Positions 8,749 to 25,711 of a DNA stretch of 64,000 nt are shown one piece after another. The stretch's first letter is position 1. Every line of letters begins with the position of its first letter. The notes beneath the pieces are model-generated. The model saw only the letters and a list, made by a program, of their open reading frames with translations. It did not search any database and was not told the DNA's origin. The stretch covers positions 65,669 to 129,668 of the forward strand of contig NW_005434545.1 of the NCBI RefSeq assembly GCF_000315625.1, written 5' to 3'. This DNA comes from Guillardia theta CCMP2712. Taxonomy: Eukaryota; Cryptophyceae; Pyrenomonadales; Geminigeraceae. The translations under genes were made by a program, and so were the position numbers.

Positions 8749-11700
8749 CTATCTCATGGAGATTCTTCTCTGCAAGTCCCTGCGCAGGCTCAGCAGCCCA
8801 ACGAGCTCTTCCTCCCTGACGTGGCTCGTCTTGGACGGGATGCTCGGCGCTTGCAGGATGGGGAGCTTGACAGCATCGGGGCCTGACACTGAGTTGATGA
8901 AGGAGGCGGCAGACGCTCGCGCATTTCCTGGTCGCTCCAACACCTTGACGTGCTTGCGCTGGGTCTTGTCCGCCTGCTCAGACTCCAGGGATCTCAGCAC
9001 CTTGCCAGGCTTCAGCGACGAGTTGAAATGCTCTGCTGCAAACGCGCGACTGAGAGCCTTCAGCTGCTGCTGGCGATGCAGCAGGAGCAAGTCGACCTCG
9101 TACGAGAAAGGAACAGACGGGAAGTCTTCCTCCGCACCCTGAGGCTGCTGCTGCTTCTTGACAGACTTGGCGGGAGGCTCCGGCGAGGTCGAGAAGGATA
9201 CTCTCCGATCCTTGCGCTCCTGCGTCTTCGCCATGGAAGCCTTTGACTCAGCAAACGAGGTCTCGACTTGCTCTGCTCGCCCGGACGGTCGCTCGTGGTG
9301 GCTCGGGGAGGAGGAGGAGGCATGCAGGTCTTGTCGCCTCTCCTGCCTGCTCTGCATCGGAGACTCCGCGTACTTCTTCTTGCTCTCCAGGTTCCAACTC
9401 TCCGTCATCGTCTCCTGCAAGCGTTCGCTCGCAACATGCGCGGTCTTGCTCAGGTCTGTGGAAGAGAAGGTGGACGACAGTTTCATGCTGCTCAGACTGG
9501 TCGTGCTCGCGATCTCAGGGCCTGCAGTGTCCTCATGTGCTACGATCGGACCCGTCGACTGCTCGAGGGTCGAGGCTGCGAGATCAGCAGAGGGAGCGGA
9601 GGTGAACAAGAGCTGGAGGCTATCGAGGACTCCAGCGAGCAGCTTCAGGTGATCCTTCGCTTCATCCTCGTCCTCCTTGAGCGACAGCGAAGAATTGCTG
9701 GGAGAAGTTTCGCCGGAGAGAGCGAGGTAGCTCTTGTCAAAGTCATCTTTCAGCGCCGCAAACCGCGACATCAGATGGGATAGCTGCTGGGGTTGCATGC
9801 TCGGCTTCTCAGCAGCTCCTCTCACCTGCTCTTCCTCCACCTGCACACGTGCTGCGTCGACCCTCTTGCCTTGGATGCGTCCAGCTGCCTGCTCCTCCTG
9901 AGCTGCTTGCTCCTCCTCAGTCTCCTGATCGTCGACTTGTACCTTGCGCTGCTGCCTCACTCGCTGTCGAAGCCCCGCTGCCTTCATTGCCAGCTGAATC
10001 TTTCCCTCTACTGCCTGAAGCCTCTCGCTGTAGCCCTCGAGGTTTCCTATCGCCAGATCTGACATCTGAGACATGTCTTGTTCGTAAGCATGCAGCATGT
10101 CATGGATCAGCTGTTGTAGCTCAGTACTGCCTTCAGCCTTATCGTCATCTTGTCTTCCTGCCAAGTCGTCGCTACTTTGTACATTTTCGCTTGTTTGAGC
10201 TTCTGCCTCTGACTGCGTCGAAGCATCTTGCATGGAGACTTTGCTGGCTTCCAGTTCCTGCATGAGACGATGTTCCATCTCTTCCTTCTCCTGCTCCAGG
10301 CTCAAGACTCGCAGCCGCATGCGATTCATTTCCGACGATTGAGATTCGAAACAGTCTTGAGCAGAGTCGAAGATGTGAGAGATATCCTCGGTCAGCGCAT
10401 CGATGTGGAAAATACGATCTGTGAGCCCTCTGACATAGAGTCGGAAGCTTTCTAGTCTTGTATGAATATCCTCAGTTTGATCATCGATCTGATCCATACT
10501 CTCAGAGGCCTGCAAGGAAGCAGCTTCTATCTCCTTCAATTCCTCGCAGAGTTTCTTGTGATTGTCTTCCAGCTCGTCTATCACTTGTTGTTTCTCCCTC
10601 ACCTCTCCTTGGTAAACCTGCAACCTTGTCTCCACCTCTTTCATCTCGGCATCTCGCTGCTCCAGCTGGCCTTCAAGAGAGGTCACGTCCCCTCGCAACC
10701 GCGCGATCTCATCGTGCAGCTTCTTCTCGGATTCAGCCATGGAGAGCAGCTCTGCCAGGTCTTCCGTGAGCCTCTTCGTCGCTTCCGTCATGTCGCCTTC
10801 GATCGCGTGGATCTCGTGCACAACCTTTCCCAGCCGCCTCGTCGTCTCTTCTTGTTGAGATCGCAGCGCTACTAGCTCTGCCTTGTGATCCTCTTCTTTG
10901 GTTTGAAACCCGTCAACGACGGCTTGCAGCGCATTCACCTGGTCCGACAGAGCTCTCCGTTCTTTCTCTCGCTCCTCTGCCAGCTGCTTTAAGACGACCA
11001 AGTGAGCTTCCCTTTCTTTCTCTGCTATGTGCTGAATTTGAGATTCCTGCAGCTCATTACTGAATACAAGTTACAAGAGAGCTTGTCGCACCTTCTCCTT
11101 GAGGCCCTTCTGAAGCGCGACTACTTCTTCTGAGAGCTCCTCCATCTTCTTGCTGTAGTTCTGACGGTTTGAGACCACCTCCTGCTTCAGCTCTTGGATC
11201 ATCCCTTCCTTGGCATTGAGATGCTCTTTCTGTTGATTGATGGTAGCTTCGCACGCGTGCAGGTTCTCGTAGACCTGGTTCAGTCGACCATGCATGTCTG
11301 TGTTGAGAGCCTGCTGGCCCATCTTGGACAAGACCGACATGATGGCCGTGAGATCTTCTCGCATCTTCACAACCTTGGGGAACAACTGGCTGATCTCGCT
11401 GTCCTCTGACACTGGCGCGGGGTGAGGGGCGTTCAACAGCTCGTGGTACTGAGACTTGGATGTTACCATTGGCAGAGGCCAGACATTCTCGTAAGTTTCA
11501 AACCACTCGCAGAACTCGGCTAACTGCTCCTCTCGCTCTTCGCCTGGAGAAGCTCGTCACTGTCTCAGCACACCGCAAGTCTCTCACATGACTCGAAGTA
11601 GGAGAAGATCGAGCTGTTCAGAAGCCTCCTGCTGTCTGCCATCCAATCCTTCTCCATCCTCGTCGCCTCCTCGTGCCCATCATCCATGAGATCCGTCGAG

Positions 11701-12126
11701 TTTGCGATCGCCATGTCCACCCGCGACTTCACATCTACCAAGATGTCCATCTGCTGCTGTGCTTGGAACACAAGAGTTCGAGCTCTGTCTTCGCTCAGCC
11801 CGTGCATGTATGAATCTACAATGGTCTTATCGTCTGCATCCGAGTCCTTTCCTTCTGTCTTCTTCAGCGCCTCATCGCGTATTGACTTCAAGATGGTGCT
11901 CTTTCCTCGCTCTTTCGAGTGATTGGGCCCTGAGAACAGCAACGACAGGTGTCAAATCAACCGGCAGGAAGGACATGGTAGCGCTGCACCTTTTCTCATA
12001 TCATCCTTTCGAAGTATCGATTGAAGATGCTTCGTGTTCTTTATGGTAGACATCCCCTTCGTGAACTCCGCTGTCTACAAAAGTTGCGGTCAGAGAGCAT
12101 TAGATCGCTTGTATCACCAACGACAT
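8749..12126 (-). CDS. Long coiled-coil protein, multi-exon, unrecognised
   Basis: A minus-strand gene assembled from five exons with 43- to ~50-nt GT-AG introns. The proposed start is ATG at 12126 (MSL), splicing to TAEFTKGMSTIKNTKHLQS, then GPNHSKERGKSTILKS, then EEREEQLAEFCEWFETYEN, then ESQIQHIAEKEREAHLVVL and on to a TGA at 8749. The phases agree at each of these joints. The protein is about 1,050 residues. A helical N-terminal domain of ~270 residues is followed by heptad-rich coiled coil through the centre. Gln/Glu-rich and Ser-rich linkers come next, and a short basic C-terminus ends QRRISMR. There is no membrane segment and no catalytic motif that I can see. It could be a cytoskeletal or centrosomal/axonemal structural protein, but that is only inference from shape. 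The region upstream of 12126 is also open, so an earlier start is possible. Confidence 0.72.
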
Positions 12127-12756
12127 CTTGCCCTCAAGTTCACTTCTGATTCTTCCTCCTGGGGCTGAACCTATCTCTCTTATCCGCGTCTTTCTTGTTT
12201 CCCCATTTGTGACAGCCACTCTGATCTCTCTTGCTATGTTTCCTGGCCTTGTGTCCTCACAGTCACTAAAGACTCTTACCTTCTCCCCTCTCCCTCCTCT
12301 CCCTCCTGCTCTACCCGACGCTCCCCCAACTACCACTGCGCATATCAAACCGTTACTACTGTCAGACGTCCAGACGTGCCAGGGCAGGAGGCAGTTACGG
12401 GTGCTGCCTTATCGATCTTCCTAGCTGGTACCCGAGGCAAGCTCGCCGTAGTGGCCGGTATCGGACAAGTTCCGAAGAAAGGCCGTCTCTCTAAAGCGAT
12501 AATTGAAGGCTCGCCCCGATTCAGGAGGGCAGCACCGGGTACACCACCTAGTACCATGATGATGAGACTGATGAAGAGAGCATGCGGGAGAAGTTGAGAG
12601 CAGCGGCACTGAGAGGATGAAGGAGGAGTCAGGAGAAGAGCGAAAGCGATGACGATGATACGTCATGACCAGAGCTTCTTCGCTACTCCTGCAAGCCCCC
12701 GAGAATCCTGACGCTCCTCTTGCTTTCAATCTTACTGGGACAGACCTTGAAACAAG
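12127..12756. other. Divergent intergenic region
   Basis: About 630 bp lie between the coiled-coil gene start and the OGT-like gene start. Short open frames on both strands run through it, but none shows conserved protein character or convincing splice joints. The region presumably holds both promoters. No repeat of note was seen. Confidence 0.45.
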
Positions 12757-17279
<4,523 letters not shown>

Positions 17280-17478
17280 CAACACTGAAACTCCTCGTCC
17301 TCGTCCTCGTCCTCGTCCTCTCCCCCTCACCATCCTCCATCCCTTGCGTCTCCTCCTCCATTCTTTCCTCCCCCCCCCTGCATCCCTCCCTCCTCCTCTC
17401 TCGCGAGATATTGCAGAACATTTCTTTGAGATATTCTTCTCCTTGTATTCCATCCCACTTCCTCCTCCTCCTCCTCTC

Positions 17479-20400
17479 TCATTCCCGCATTCCTCCCTGA
17501 AAGAACTTCAACCGAGCTGCCCGAAGCTCATCGCGCGTCAAAACCTTCGCCTCCTCTCGCTTCTCTTCCCCTCCTCCCTTGTGCTTGTGACCTGGATCCT
17601 CCTCCTCTTCCTCTTGGTCGATGATGATTACTTCATCTCCTCCTCCTCCTCTTCCTCCTCCATTCTTCTTGCTACCACCACCCATTTCTTGATCACTCCT
17701 CTTCCCTCCCCCAACGTCTTCAGCAGGATCATCGTCAATGATAATGACTGCTTCGCTTTCCCCTTTCCCCCCAGCTCCAGCTCCAGCTCCAGCTCCAGCT
17801 CCAGCTCCAGCTGATCTTTCTCTTTCCCCTTTCCACTCTCGCTCGTCTCTCCTCCCCCCCGTCCCCCACTCTCCCCACATCCCCTCCTCCTCCCTCCTCT
17901 GTCGCTCCTCCCTCCTCCTCTCCTCTTGCATCGACTGAGCCACCGCCGCCGCCACCTCGTGCTCCTCTAGCTCCTTAAGCGCCTTCATCTCCTCCTCTCG
18001 AGCAGACTCGATCATCGCTGCCATTACAGCATCCTCCATCAGCTCCTCCTCCCTCACAGTGAACGAGTCCTCCCTGCCCCCAACCTTCATGTTTGGCCGC
18101 TGCCGAGACAGCAGCGCTACGGTGTCGTCCTCTACCGGGACCTCAGCGAAGAGAGAGTCTACCAAGCTCTTCTTGCCGCCCACCAGCCAGTCAGTCATCC
18201 TCTTCTTCTCCTTCTTCGCCTCCTCCTCGGCCTCCTCCTCCTTGTTCGTGACCGTGCAGGAGATCTTGCGGATCTGAGACTGGAGGCCGTTGGGCACGAG
18301 GACAAGGAGGACGCGCTGGTGCCCCCGCGAGTCCTCGAGGGTGCCGGAGACGGGGCAAGAACATTCGAACACCTTCCACTTGGCAACCCACTTGAAGCCG
18401 AACGAGGAGGAAGAGGAGGAGGAGGCGGAGGATCCTTTCTGCTCGCTGAGTTTCTTGTTCAGCTCCTCTGCCTGCTCTTTGCGGTTCTCGAGTATTCCTC
18501 CTCCTCCCCTCGCAATCATCACCTTCGCCTCCACCTTCACCTCAAAGTTCGCGCGACGGCGACCGCGGTTGATGGCCGAGCAGACGGCGACGCCTTGAGA
18601 GAGAGTGACAAGGAGGAGACAGTCGCCTCCGAGGTCGTAGAGGCGATGAGAGAAGGGATGATAGATGTCTCGGATGTCGACCCTCCTCCTCTTGGGCAGC
18701 ACGAGGCCCTTGTGGAAGACGCGCAGGGCGAGGGGAGCATGAGACTCGTGGAAGGCAGCGGGCGCGATGCTGACCTGCTGCTCGTAGAAGAACCGCAGCG
18801 TGAAAGGCTGCGCCTTGCTGACCTCAGCAGCGAGAGGAGGAGATCCCAGGTTGAAGGGGAGCACGAGGTAGTCAGCATCGCCGTCCTCCAGCTCCACACT
18901 GAGCACGCAACGATGGCTCCCCTGAGCTCCAAAGAGGCCACCACAGAGCACAGACTCGACCCCTCCCTCCCTGTTGAGCTTGGCAACGAAGAGGCTGACG
19001 TCTCCTGGCTTGTAGCTCTTCTTCCGATCTGCTCGACACCACGACCCTCTCCTGTTCGGCTGCAGGACCATGACGATCATCCTTGTTGGCGTCACCGTTC
19101 GTACCCTGTAGATGTCTCGGCACACTCTGAGCGGCGAGGACTTGGCGCAGAAAGAGTTCTGGAAGGACCGAGCCTGCCAGTCCCTGTACGCGAAACAGAC
19201 GTCCACCAGCGAGAAGCCCATCACAAAGTGGGTGAAGTCCATCCTGACAGGACGAGGGAGTCAGACACGTCACTCATCTGTCTTGCCTCCTCCTCCTCCT
19301 CCTCCTCCTTCTCCTTCTCCTTCTCCTGCTCCTCCTTTCCTTACCAGAAAGTCCCGTCGTTGACTCCCGTTCGCTCTAGCCCTTCACAGATCATCCCGCT
19401 CCATTTCTCCGACGCGTCGCTCCAGTCGCCATTCCACTCCCCAACCCCATGAGGGTTTCGTATCCTCACCAGCCGCACCATCCCGTCCCTCCCCCTCCTG
19501 TCAGGCACCTCCCGGCACTCGAGGATCGAGTACGCATGGTTCCCACACAGACCCACTTCCTTCAGCTCCGCGTCCCCTCCCGTCGCGCATCCCATCGGGA
19601 ACCCCTGAGACTTGAAGTAGAGCAGCTGGTCCCACAGGTGCTCCATGCTGAAGTCCGGGCTGTCGAAGTTGATGGTCAGCGTCGGAGCCCCAGTCAAGTC
19701 CAGCAAAGCCTCAGCTATCTCTCCTCCTGAGATCGCCCGGTAGCTGCCATGGGCCTTGGCATACGCCTTCTCCAGCAGGCTCACCCACAGCTGGCAGTTC
19801 TGTCCCCTAGAGAAGGCGAGGTTGGTCTCCAGCGCGTGCTCGGGCCTCCGCGGGCTCCTCGTGCAGGGGAGCTGATCGTCGACAAGGATGGTCTGCCAGG
19901 ATCCGTCGAGGAAGAGGCGAATCATGTAGCAGCCGTTCGCGTTGGGAGCGGTGTCGTAGAAGAGCTTCGCAATGAGATCGTGTCGCTCTGCTACGACTGC
20001 CAGAGCAGACAGAAACCAGCAGTCTCCTATCCCCCCCTGCTGCAGGTCCTGCGCTGAGAACCCGAAATCGGTGACGAGGACGAAGGAAGGGAACCGTTTC
20101 CAGGTGTAATCTCTGATGGACGACCGCCTGTTGTCAGCCCAGGCAAAGAAGCCGCACTGCCTCTCCTCGCAGTGGTAGTACGGACGCCCTTTGTTGGGCG
20201 TATCCTTCTGCACGATGGACGACTTGGCTACCTTGTTACATCTACAGTGAGGAACGGCACCCGGACGAGTCTGATTGGTCGTCGGCTCTTGTGGACCCTC
20301 GATCGACTTCCTCTCAGGAGGAAACTCTGCGTCGTTCCATGGCACCGAATCCTGCAAGATCGCCCGCAGTTTCACAAGCTGCCCCTTGTCCCAGCTCTCC

Positions 20401-20663
20401 GACTCCCCGCTCGCTTCCCGCCAGTCGCCTGCCTCAGCCGCACCATGGAGCGACTTGCCCTTCTTGGTGGGATCATCTTCATCGCAATCCTCTTCTCCTC
20501 TCTTCGTCTTCTTCCGCATGAAATCGTCGATGCTCCTCCCCGCCGCCCCTCCTCGCTTCTTCCCATCCCCATGTGCCATCGGTCTGAAACCACAATCTGG
20601 GAACTTGCATGGGTGGGTGGTCAATTCATATCTATGGACGGGTATAAATGCGGTTCTTTGCAC
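17479..20663 (-). CDS. Calpain-family cysteine protease with nested GRF zinc finger, two UIMs and two SIM-like motifs
   Basis: Two exons join at 19341/19243 as W|MDFTHFVMG, with a GT-AG intron. The first ~440 residues hold the protease core: GIGDCWFLSA gives Cys215, GLCGNHAYSI gives His376 and IRNPHGVGEWNGDWSD gives Asn403, so the calpain triad is complete. Between the calpain-type WNDAEFPPERKSI and the later YTWKRF sits a GRF zinc finger (residues ~136-177: HCRCNK, NKGRPYYHC, CGFFAWAD). The second exon carries the calpain beta-sandwich region, an acidic helix with two perfect UIM cores (VMAAMIESAREE near 18020, VAAAVAQSMQEE near 17945) and two hydrophobic-acidic motifs (AVIIIDDD near 17740, EVIIIDQEEEEE near 17625). 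GRF fingers bind nucleic acid, UIMs bind ubiquitin and VIIID-acid motifs bind SUMO in known proteins. No penta-EF-hand is seen. An alternative start is 20579 (MAHGDGKKRGG). It is divergent from the GNB1L gene. Confidence 0.9.
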
Positions 20664-20939
20664 CGGTTCAATTTTAAAGTTCTACTTAAGAGGGGTAGGG
20701 GACGAGTCTCTTTATTGGTGGGCGATCCCTTCACAAAAAGAAATGAACAAGTAGTGCAACCAAGGAGAAGGAGGAGGAGGAGGAGTCACTGACAGAGAAG
20801 AGAGCGGAACAAGGTGAGTGACGGAGGAAACAGGCGATCAGGTCCGATTGACAGCAGATGCAGAAGATCGAGAACGCATTAGAGATCAAGAACACAGTGG
20901 AAGCGTTTTCATGAGGGGTATTTGACTGCTCCCCGCGCC

Positions 20940-22242
20940 ATGTCGTCTCAAGCTCCGCAGCCATCCTTCGTCTTGCGAGGTATGACCTTCATGATCGTCC
21001 CCCAGTTTCACTCCCTGTGCAGGCCATGAGGCCCTGGTCCATTGTGTACAGATCTCTCCCTTCGATCCTGCTTTCCTCATAGCCTCCGACGATGCCGGCA
21101 AGGTGGTTGGGTGGAGCCTGCAGACGAGGAGATCCTTGTTTTCCATGCAAGCATCCGACTCTCCCGTGCTAGCAGTTCGCTGCCTGTCGAGATCGACGGT
21201 CTTGACCCAGGCCAAGGACGGCATCATCAACCTATGGGACGTCGAGTACTCGGGCACCCCCAGTCATCGTCTGGCGGAGGGGTCGATCAAAGGGGAGCAG
21301 CACACCTTCTGCAAGTGCGACATCATTCGGGATGACGGCAAGGCAGCGCAGCTCGTGGCGTTTGCGCAGGGAAGCGACGGGATTGGCGTCTGGGACCTCC
21401 GAAGCAGCGACCCGGTCTCAGTCCTGAAGCCTCCTGGCAGCAAACGCTCCTCGGGGTTCTGTACGGCGATGGTTGCTGTGGGGGACAAGCATGTGGTTGG
21501 AGGGTACGAGGATGGCGGGGTGAGGCTCTTTGACCTGAGGAAGAACCTCGCAGTACTGCAGGAGCACGTGCACAGTGATCCTGTCTTCGGCCTGGACGCA
21601 GTGCGCACGAGGTCTGACAGGTCAGGCGCGGAAGCCTTTGCCGTCATGTCCGGGAGCGCAAATGGAGAGCTGGTGCTGTCGCGGCTGACAGCGAGTGACG
21701 GTGGAGAGAGGGACATGGTTTTGACCGAGAAGGGACGGATGCAACTCAAGGTTGTCGTGAGGGCGAGGGAGAGTTGCGGAAGTTGAGGAGGAGCAGGAGC
21801 AGGAGGAGGAGGAGGGGGAGGAGGAGAAGATGTTGTGAATGTTGGTGGGGTGAAGGTTTTGATTCTTTCTTGACTGCCATGCAGTGCGCTGAAGAAGCTC
21901 GTGGTGTCAATCATTTATGCGCTCGACCCGACGGCAAGATCTTCGGTGCCGCATGCTGGGACGGGAGGATCAGGATTTATGGTAGGAGGCGAACTAGTGG
22001 CGGGAGATGGCACGTTGCGCTGATGAAGTCCTTACAGCTGTCAAGAACCCGAGGATACTGGCAAGCCTGAAATGGCACAGCAAGAACGTCCAATGCATAG
22101 GTAGCACTATACTTCACGTATCGTCTGCTGACCAACCCACGCAGCATTCTCTCCCGATTCTCAACTGATGGCAACCGGATCCGACGACACCAGGATCGCT
22201 GTATGGGAGATATTCACAGAACGAGGGAAAGAGGAAGTTTAG
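20940..22242 (+). CDS. GNB1L/Asa1-like WD40 protein
   Basis: Five exons with consistent phases. Exon 1 (20940-20979) encodes PQPSFVLRG and splices at 21024 to GHEALVHCVQISPFDPAFL. It continues through WD blades (GKVVGWSLQTRRSLFSM, DGIINLWD, GIGVWDLRSSDPV, GGYEDGGVRLFDLRKN). After an intron starting near 21754 comes GVNHLCARPDGKIFG and CWDGRIRIY. Two short last exons give RILASLKWHSKNVQCIAF and SPDSQLMATGSDDTRIAVW, ending at TAG 22240-22242. The opening PxFVLRG, the SLQTRR blade and the final GS-DD/Q-RI-W blade match GNB1L and yeast Asa1. Asa1 is a subunit of the ASTRA/TTT complex that helps mature PIKK kinases. The start is supported by the conserved N-terminus. Confidence 0.85.
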
Positions 22243-22947
22243 TTTCAAAAATGTTGGTAGTTTTTCGTATTCAATTACATATCATCGCTGTCGCTCTAGC
22301 ATTCCTTGCTGTTCTTTCTCACTTTCAGATCATTGGTTCATCCTCATGACATGTTTCGATGTCCCCATCGCCATCGCCATCGCCATCGCCATCGCCATCG
22401 CCATCACCATCACCATGGCGCCCCACACATCCTCGTCGCCCTACCTCGCATTCCTCCTTTTTGCAATCCCACTCGAGTCCCCTTGTGGCTGTTTACCACC
22501 CCACCACCGATATCGAAATTCTAGTACTACCCCCTACAGATAATTGTCCTTACCATTGAAAACCACCCGTATGATTGATACCCCACCCCCCTTTTGTCCA
22601 CTGAAGTTGTTTGTTGCATCCCGACACGTTGAAGCAGCGCGGGCAAATGGCGAGGGGGGAGGAGGAAGGGAGAGGGCAGGGAGGACAGTGCGAGTACGAG
22701 GAGCTGCTGGAAGGATCGAGAGAGAAGAGAATGGGGAAGGGAGGCAGGAGAGGAGGAACTGTATGAAGGTTGCAAGTAGTGGCGGAGGAGAAAGTGATAG
22801 GAACTGTTGGTGCGAGGGAGAGAGAGAGAGAGAGGAACAGAAGATTACAGGCTCACGACTGACAGATGTTGCAGATTGCTAGGAGTCGATACCGGACAAT
22901 TGCAGAGCCATCGCTGTGGAATTCCAGAGGAAATCAGCGCAGCAACC
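22243..22947. other. Intergenic region with CGCCAT hexamer repeat
   Basis: About 700 bp lie between two genes on the same strand. A run of about eight CGCCAT/CACCAT units lies at 22366-22416. A TACTACCCCCTAC element lies at 22525-22537, matching a G-rich motif seen upstream of several other genes. The rest is purine-rich DNA without a credible exon. Confidence 0.5.
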
Positions 22948-25595
22948 ATGTCTAAGGGAGGCAACATGGAGGACCTTGACGTGCTGGTGAAGAAACTTCG
23001 AGCCAAGTTTGAAACCCAAGAGACGAGGTGTCCTCGGTGATGTGAAGGAAGTGTGTGATGAGTATGTCAGGGGGTACTCATGGAGGATCGCTCAGATGCA
23101 GGGGCTTCGCCGCATGATTATGGTGAACCGAGTCGAGACGAGTTCGAACTGGAGCGCTGACATGCTTGTAGAACCATGAGAGCGAATTCCTTGATGCTTT
23201 GGCAACTGATCTCAGGAAACCTTACATGGAAGGGCTGGCTGCTGAGGTAGGACGTGCTCTCGCTCCTCGATGAATCACGTTGGTTTTGCTTCAGACCGCC
23301 TCTATGCTCGGGTCAATCGATTACGCCATCAAGAATCTCAAGTCCTACATGAAGCCTCAAAACATTCAACCTCTTGCTCTGACGTACCCCAGCAAAACCA
23401 CTGTGAGTGAAAGATGCAGATGTTTCTCTTCATGTCAATATGTTTGACTTCAGGTTCGATATGAGCCTTTCGGAATCGTGCTGATAATCGGCCCTTTCAA
23501 CTTTCCGTTCATGCTTGTACGGCTATCTCCCATTGTTTCGCTTTCCTGATCGACTTCACAGACACTCAAACCTTTTCTTGGAGCGATCATGGCAGGAAAC
23601 TGTGCTGTGATCAAGATGAGCGAATACTGTCCAGGTAAGGATGCGAACCACTTGATGAAGGAAGGACTGATGCAGCACATGTCAGCTCTGACTTCTGCAC
23701 TGAAGAAGTATTTTCCAATGTATCTAGACACAGAGTCGTGCAAGTGAGCCGTCAGGAGAGAATCGAAGCTCCCCTCTGACATCATCTTGTAGAATAGTTG
23801 AAGGAGGAGTAAAAGAGACGGAAGAGCTACTCAAGCGTCAGTGGGACTTCATATTCTTTACAGGAAGGTGACGTTATCAGTTGTTGCTCTTGGTTGTTTC
23901 CCTTCTGATCATTTCTTGCTTTTTTTCAGTCCAAGAGTAGGGAAGATCGTCGCAGAGGCTGCAGCACAGCACCTGACTCCCTACGTATGTCCTTTCTGAT
24001 CGTTCGCTTTCTCACTTACCTCCATGCAGATTTTGGAACTTGGTGGGAAGAATCCAGTCATTGTAGACAAACATGTAGAGGTAGATGCTGGTGTTGCTCT
24101 CCTTTTTTCGCGTCAAGTTTTGTCTTTCTCAGGACCTTGAGGTGGTCGCAAAAAGATTGATATGGGGACGATGCTACAACTCTGGTGTCCTTCACATGGT
24201 TGACATTTGCACGCTTTGACTTCTTTTCAGGGCAAATTTGTTTGAGTCCAGAGTACGTCCTTTGTCATGAAGATCACGTGGAAAGACTTATCTCATTGCT
24301 GGCAAAAGTGAGTGGACCCAAATCCCCGACGTCGTTGCTAAACTTACTTCAGTACATCCGAATTTTCTATGGAGAAAATCCACAAGAGTCTGCAGACTTT
24401 GGAAGGTGTGACCGCTGGTGCTGAGGAGGCTGATAGTTTAACACTGATGAAAGGATGGTCACAAAAGAAGCAGCAAACAGAGTGAAGACTCTTCTTGGTG
24501 ACAGAAAAAATGGCAAGGTGACGCGCAGTCCTTGTTCGATGTGACTGGTCTAATTATTCGCACGATCGCAGATCGAAGCAGGAGGGAAAGTGGACGTGGA
24601 GGACCGTTATGTCGCGCCAACAGTGAGTGCATGAACATGATTGTGCTCGTGTGATGAGGAGCAAGATTCTTTCGGACGCGGACTTTGATTCGCCGATTAT
24701 GAAGTCAGAGACTTTCGCTCCTGTTCTCACTGTCAACAGAATCAAAAGGCCAGGACGCTAACCTGCGATGTCTCTTTCATTCACGTGCTGCTAGTTTGGA
24801 TGAAGCTGTTTCCATCGTCGGAAAAGTCTCAGGGAAGTCACCTTTGGCTCTGTATGTGTTTAGCAGCCGAAACTCCTTCATCGAGGTTTTTCCTTCTTCT
24901 TTCAAATTCTCTCTCTTGTTGCTTGCCACCTCAAACGTACATCCCCATCTCCCAAGCTTTGTCCTCTCCGAATCTCCCAGCCCCCTCTAACTCCTCGTTC
25001 TTGCCTCAGGAATGTTTCTCCCGCATTCAGAGCGGGGGCGCCGTCGCCAACGACTGTCTGCTCACTGGCGTCAGCCTCGAATCTCCCTTTGGAGGGCTCG
25101 GGACCTCAGGCTCGGGATGCTACCATGGAAGGTCCGCACCTCTCTGCTTCCTCGTGGTCCTCCCCTGCTCCTTGCTTCACGTCTCCGTCTGTCTTGTTCC
25201 CCCTCCTCGCGTTAGGGGCGTGCATGACGAAGGGTCCAGGTTCTCGTTCGAGTCTTTCTCGCACAAGAGGACTGTGGTACAGAAGCTTTTCAACTACAAC
25301 AATATGGTAGCCACTGCTTCTCTTCCTCGCGCCCGTCCTGATTCCCGCCTGCCAGATTTGCGACCCAGGTCTTCGCTATCCACCTTTCTCCCAGCAGAAA
25401 GCTAAGTGGTTCAAGTGGGCGTGTAAGAATGTCGGCATCCTCCCTTCGGTAGGGAGTAGCTGGACATGTTTCACTTGACACGCCTTGACACGGCTGTAGG
25501 TCTCTTGGAAGCAACTCGCTGCGATCTCCGTGTTCCTCATCGTCTCTATTTATCCTCGTGGACTTCTTTCCCTTATCCGGTCGTGGATCGTTTGA
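22948..25595 (+). CDS. ALDH3-type fatty aldehyde dehydrogenase with C-terminal membrane anchor
   Basis: A gene of roughly 15 short exons with short introns. The order is that of ALDH3: MEDLDVLVKKLRAKFETQ (start ATG 22948), LRKPYMEGLAAE, TVRYEPFGIVLIIGPFNFPF, AGNCAVIKMSEYCP, WDFIFFTGSPRVGKIVAEAA, ILELGGKNPVIVDK with the catalytic Glu, then NSGQICLSPEYVL with the catalytic Cys (~24229). KSETFAPVLTV, NDCLLTGVSLESPFGGLGTS and a FSFESFSHKRTVV block follow. The last exon (from about 25500) gives WKQLAAISVFLIVSIYP, a hydrophobic helix near the C-terminus before a TGA at 25593-25595. Such a tail anchors microsomal or peroxisomal ALDH3A2. The enzyme oxidises fatty aldehydes to fatty acids with NAD(P)+. 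It converges with the SMG7-like gene, leaving only 116 bp between stops. Confidence 0.9.
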
Positions 25596-25711
25596 AGCCG
25601 ATCCTCCCCCTGGACCCCCTGCCGTGTGCGTGTGGTGGCGTAAAGTTTGTGCTACAACGCATTCAAAGAATAAGAACCTACATACACAACATCCCTCTCC
25701 TCCTTATCAGC

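Noticed and set aside
8477-9142. Open frame repeating RGLIQVKLV on the plus strand (and YQTSHELYL on the minus strand)
   Set aside because: It is the 27-bp minisatellite read in frame, followed by antisense of the coiled-coil gene.
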